Below are positions 61,351-64,000 of a stretch of DNA of 64,000 bases, piece by piece. The stretch is from NCBI RefSeq assembly GCF_001904745.1, contig NZ_MRCD01000026.1, forward strand, positions 1-64,000. Direction: 5' to 3'. Every line of letters starts with the position of its first letter. The stretch's first letter is position 1. The position numbers and the translations under genes are program-made. Below the pieces are notes generated by a model. The model was not told where the DNA came from. It searched no databases and saw only the letters and a program-made list of their open reading frames with translations. This DNA is from Calothrix sp. HK-06. Its GTDB lineage: Bacteria > Cyanobacteriota > Cyanobacteriia > Cyanobacteriales > Nostocaceae.

Positions 61351-62118
61351 GTGTCACAAGTAGTTACAAAGTCTATCAATGGTGAATCGATTCTTTTCGG
61401 TTACGACCACGCAATAGGCTTTTTCTTTGATAAGTACGACCAAGACAATCATCTATTTCCAGAGATTGAACTGTCCACCTTTCAGGACGATCTGAGCAGA
61501 GAGGGATTGCTTGAACAGATAGATAAGTGGCTTGAAGCTTCTGAGAAGACGCGAATAAAGCAAGACATTGAGAATGTACTGAACGATGGAGTATTAGTTG
61601 AATACCTCATTCCAAGGCGTAAAAAGTATTACAGTCAGCCAGAATTGATATTACCCGAAACCAAACGGGAGATTATTCAACTATCACCTAGCTTTAATGT
61701 TCTTGAGAAGTTAATTGAAGGGGCAATAGATTTTTCATCTTTGGACTGGCGCGAATTTGAGGAGTTAGTAGCAGAGCTATTAGAGAAAGATGGATATTCA
61801 GTTGAGTTAGGCTCAGGGCGTAGTGATGGAGGCAAAGATCTGATTGCGATTAAGGATCTGGGTGAGAATGGGCTGTATAAAGCTGTTTGGCAAGCTAAAC
61901 ATAAAAAATCAGGGAAAGGTGTAGGTGTGGAGGTAATACGAGAACTGGCAGATACCCGTAATGAACACAAAGCAAGTAAAGGGATTTTAGTAACATCAAC
62001 GTATCTTACAAAAGGTGCTCTTGAACGAGTTCAAAGAGATACTTATGTCCTTGGCAAAGTTGACAGAGGCGACTTATTAAAATGGATTGACAGAATCATT
62101 CGAGAAAGACGAAAATAA
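61351..62118 (+). CDS. Mrr-like restriction endonuclease domain protein
   Basis: 255 aa, GTG start. The N-terminal half (~1-125) is an unknown alpha/beta region (LFGYDHAIGFFFDKYDQDNHLFPEIELSTF). The C-terminal Mrr-cat domain is complete: FEELVAELLEKDGYSVELG, SGRSDGGKDLIAI with the catalytic Asp, and AVWQAKHKK with the Q-x-K. Such domains cut modified DNA or act in defence. The N-terminal half may sense the trigger. Together with the 79-aa partner it looks like a compact defence or addiction unit. Confidence 0.82.
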   Translation: MSQVVTKSINGESILFGYDHAIGFFFDKYDQDNHLFPEIELSTFQDDLSREGLLEQIDKWLEASEKTRIKQDIENVLNDGVLVEYLIPRRKKYYSQPELILPETKREIIQLSPSFNVLEKLIEGAIDFSSLDWREFEELVAELLEKDGYSVELGSGRSDGGKDLIAIKDLGENGLYKAVWQAKHKKSGKGVGVEVIRELADTRNEHKASKGILVTSTYLTKGALERVQRDTYVLGKVDRGDLLKWIDRIIRERRK

Positions 62119-62413
62119 AAAGCGATTGCGCCACCTACCTAACAATCCGCTTGCACACCAATCGTATCAAGATAGTTAGTTGAGAACGAAAGGTTAGTAG
62201 CCACGGGTGAAGCGGAACGTAAGATGGCTTCAACACTTCCGGTTTCAACCTTGAACCTTTTGCGAGGTGATTGTTAAATAGCAGGACATCGCGATCGTAT
62301 TTCAGATATCTCAGTGAGGGCAGCCAGCTAATTAGGATTTTATTTACAGTTCTAGGTTCAGCTTTTGAAATGTTTCACCTATTGGAGTGTTCAGAACTTT
62401 TGCCTTCATAGCA
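62119..62413. other. Intergenic, nothing distinctive
   Basis: No gene or clear repeat. One GCGATCGT at about 62290 is the nearest thing to a HIP1 octamer seen in the window. Confidence 0.4.
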
Positions 62414-62596
62414 ATGATGAGTATCCTAACAGGTATACTAGCTTTGCTACAGCCGTTTTATAGTATTGGTTTTATATTTTGTCTTGGAGTCCTTGGCGTA
62501 GGTACATAGACATTGCAATACCGACGGCACATTGACATAGCTTGGAAAAATATAGAGCCTCAAATTGTTGAAATGGTGAATAAATTAAACTCTTAA
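62414..62596 (+). pseudogene. Small one-helix membrane protein with internal TAG
   Basis: MMSILTGILALLQPFYSIGF, then FCLGVLGVGT, then TAG at 62507-62509; in the same frame TLQYRRHIDIAWKNIEPQIVEMVNKLNS to TAA. Reads as one ~60-aa protein broken by a stop. Weak evidence. Confidence 0.35.
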
Positions 62597-62648
62597 CTTT
62601 TTCTTCCGCTGAACTCAAGTTTACTTAAATAGGATGGGCAAGGATGCC

Positions 62649-62874
62649 ATTGGTGTCAACTTAAGGTTTAAAACTATTTATCAACGATAGGTTTTGTTAG
62701 TAACAAAGTATAAAGACGAACTTTTGTCTTGCTTTTATACGTAATTTATGAGCAATGCTGATAAACAAAGCATTCATGGCGCCTGAAAGAGTTCGTTTTT
62801 TGTTCCTTTAAAACCTAATTTTTAAGCATAAATACTTATTGACGTAGTAGGTTTTAGCTTAACTTGACACTAAT
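62649..62874. mobile_element. Short non-coding inverted-repeat element (MITE-like), 226 bp
   Basis: Ends ATTGGTGTCAACTTAAG (62649-62665) and CTTAACTTGACACTAAT (62858-62874), inverted with two mismatches; similarity continues into GTTTAAAAC/GGTTTTAGC. GGCAAGGATGCC stands directly on each side (62637-62648 and 62875-62886) as a 12-bp direct repeat, which looks like a target duplication. Together the flanks make up one copy of the dispersed GGGCAAGGATGCCCATCC repeat. No open frame inside, so a non-autonomous element. Confidence 0.75.
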
Positions 62875-62931
62875 GGCAAGGATGCCCATCCCACAAGATA
62901 AAATAATCAAAAATGAATTGTTTTTTAATGT

Positions 62932-63207
62932 TCAACCACCAGCAACGGCAGGTACGATACTTACTTCATCACCATCTTTTAAAGGTGTAGATGTACCGTC
63001 TAAAAAGCGAATATCTTCGCTATTCACGTAGAAGTTTAAGAATCTACGAGGTTGTCCTTTTTCATCACACAAACGTTCTTTTATACCAGGACAAGCTTGT
63101 TCGAGTGATTCCAAAAGTTCACCAACACTGTTACCTCCACACTCCAGAACAGCTTGATTATTGGTAAATTTCTGAAGTGGGGTAGGAACTAATACTTTTA
63201 CTGTCAT
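62932..63207 (-). CDS. MoaD/ThiS-like ubiquitin-fold sulfur carrier
   Basis: 91 aa from ATG 63207 ([15 protein letters not shown]); the frame extends to 63261 without support. Beta-grasp fold with [45 protein letters not shown], and a terminal Gly-Gly, the thiocarboxylate tail of this family. It sits 32 bases after thrC, as in many cyanobacteria and actinobacteria, where such proteins donate sulfur, for example for Cys synthesis. The partner enzyme is not in the window. Confidence 0.88.
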   Translation of the reverse strand: MTVKVLVPTPLQKFTNNQAVLECGGNSVGELLESLEQACPGIKERLCDEKGQPRRFLNFYVNSEDIRFLDGTSTPLKDGDEVSIVPAVAGG

Positions 63208-63239
63208 ACTGTTTTCGAGATAAATTAGAAAATCTAAAA

Positions 63240-64000
63240 TTAAACGAGTACTTGTTGCCATTCGAGACGGTCTAAAGTACGTGAGCGTTCTAGTGCTTGT
63301 TCAAAGCTATCAAGTTTCGCTTCGATTGTGAAGGGTTCGCCGATATAACCTTGAACTGCTTCTTGGGTCTTCAAACCGTTACCAGTGATGTAAACAACAG
63401 TTGTTTCGTCTGGGTCAATTTTACCTGCTTCGACTAATTTCTTCAGCACGGCAACGGTTGTACCACCAGCAGTTTCGGTAAATATACCTTCGGTTTCAGC
63501 TAATAACTTGATACCTTCAATAATTTCTGCGTCGGTGACAGATTCAATATTACCATTTGTTTTGTTCGCAATATCAACGGCGTATACACCATCCGCAGGA
63601 TTACCAATAGCTATCGATTTTGCAATTGTGTTTGGTTTGACTGGTTTAATAAAGTCGCGTTTTTCTCTGAATGCTTCTGCTATTGGTGAACATCCTTCTG
63701 CTTGGGCGCCACTAAAACGAACGTTCTTATCTTCTACCAAACCAACTTCAACAAATTCTTTAAATCCTTTATATATCTTAGTAAACAATGAACCACTTGC
63801 AAGCGGCGCCACAATATGGTCAGGTAATTCCCAGCCTAATTGTTCAGCAACTTCATAACCAAGTGTCTTAGAACCTTCTGAATAATAAGGACGTAAATTT
63901 ATATTGACAAATCCCCAACCATGTGTGTTTGCAACTTCTGAACACAAACGGTTAACTTGGTCGTAGTTACCATTAACAGCCATTAAAGTTGGGCTATATA
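63240..64000 (-). CDS. thrC: Threonine synthase, C-terminal part (5' end beyond window)
   Basis: The frame is open to the right edge ([25 protein letters not shown]). PLP fold type II features: [24 protein letters not shown] (phosphate-binding GSG loop), [41 protein letters not shown]. The PLP Lys lies upstream, outside the window. It makes threonine from O-phosphohomoserine. The Met at 63983 is internal, not the start. Confidence 0.9.
   Translation of the reverse strand, partial: YSPTLMAVNGNYDQVNRLCSEVANTHGWGFVNINLRPYYSEGSKTLGYEVAEQLGWELPDHIVAPLASGSLFTKIYKGFKEFVEVGLVEDKNVRFSGAQAEGCSPIAEAFREKRDFIKPVKPNTIAKSIAIGNPADGVYAVDIANKTNGNIESVTDAEIIEGIKLLAETEGIFTETAGGTTVAVLKKLVEAGKIDPDETTVVYITGNGLKTQEAVQGYIGEPFTIEAKLDSFEQALERSRTLDRLEWQQVLV

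Noticed and set aside
62280-62300. HIP1-like GCGATCGT
   Set aside because: Seven of eight bases only; a single site is not evidence for HIP1 in this genome.

Overview
The window looks like chromosome from a filamentous, probably heterocyst-forming (Nostocales-type) cyanobacterium. Taxon-specific genes support this: acsF (aerobic Mg-protoporphyrin ester cyclase), hemJ, an SLH/OprB iron-uptake porin, a CHASE2 Ser/Thr kinase, a CHAT-nSTAND-WD40 giant protein, DUF2996, DUF4912, a ThrC/MoaD pair, and a Yfr1 small RNA that fits both hairpins and the CUCCUCACAC signature. The DNA is AT-rich, has long intergenic gaps and carries many dispersed palindromic repeats. GGCGCC is strikingly over-represented (about 115 by hand count), while I saw no copy of the usual cyanobacterial HIP1 octamer GCGATCGC.

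Layout. 1-4.2 kb: 3'-truncated (window edge) CHAT-nSTAND-WD40 gene. 4.8-11.6 kb: exported FAD oxidoreductase, clpS-DUF2103, PrxQ/Bcp peroxiredoxin, aldehyde dehydrogenase, hisS. 11.7-15.5 kb: accessory patch with small unknown proteins, a PD-(D/E)XK-like protein and a decayed type I restriction gene (hsdR). 15.6-18.7 kb: a secreted Cys-containing small protein, then an overlapping gene pair encoding a degenerate ATP-grasp-like protein and an ATP-grasp::Fe(II)/2OG-oxygenase fusion. This pair is the best candidate for an undescribed biosynthetic module. 18.7-23.1 kb: hemJ, DUF4234-like, DUF6671, a PlsC-type acyltransferase, Yfr1, tRNA-Thr and tRNA-Tyr. 23.2-30.8 kb: DUF937/EF-hand protein with a PstS-like::3xDUF4912 fusion, then znuC and znuA with a Fur/Zur-type box, divergent from an iron-uptake porin. 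31-40.4 kb: RqcH-type NFACT protein, a decayed small-gene family, a secreted protein, a Rieske protein, a second PD-(D/E)XK-like paralogue, GTPase debris and an HdrB-like CCG protein. 40.7-44.5 kb: acpP-fabF-tkt. 44.8-52.2 kb: a defence/mobile island with an antitoxin-like gene, a DNA methylase cut by an ISAs1-like element, an IS630 remnant, a phytanoyl-CoA-dioxygenase-like protein, a frameshifted AIPR gene bounded by a 54-bp direct repeat, and an antitoxin with a truncated PIN toxin. 52.4-64 kb: tRNA-dihydrouridine synthase, CHASE2 kinase, FkbM methyltransferase, outer-membrane barrel, acsF, TM2 protein, DUF2996, broken Uma2, an Mrr-like nuclease with a small partner, a short inverted-repeat element, and moaD-like/thrC.

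Core metabolism (fatty acid synthesis, Calvin cycle/pentose phosphate, tetrapyrrole synthesis, threonine, tRNA charging) is intact. The accessory patches show repeated decay of defence genes: hsdR, methylase, AIPR, PIN toxin, Uma2 and a GTPase are each broken or truncated. At least three dispersed repeat families are visible. The most orderly is a doublet of 17-bp near-palindromes (AAGAAACCNGGTTTCTT) in which the second copy is the reverse complement of the first. All calls are by reading the sequence; no database search was possible.
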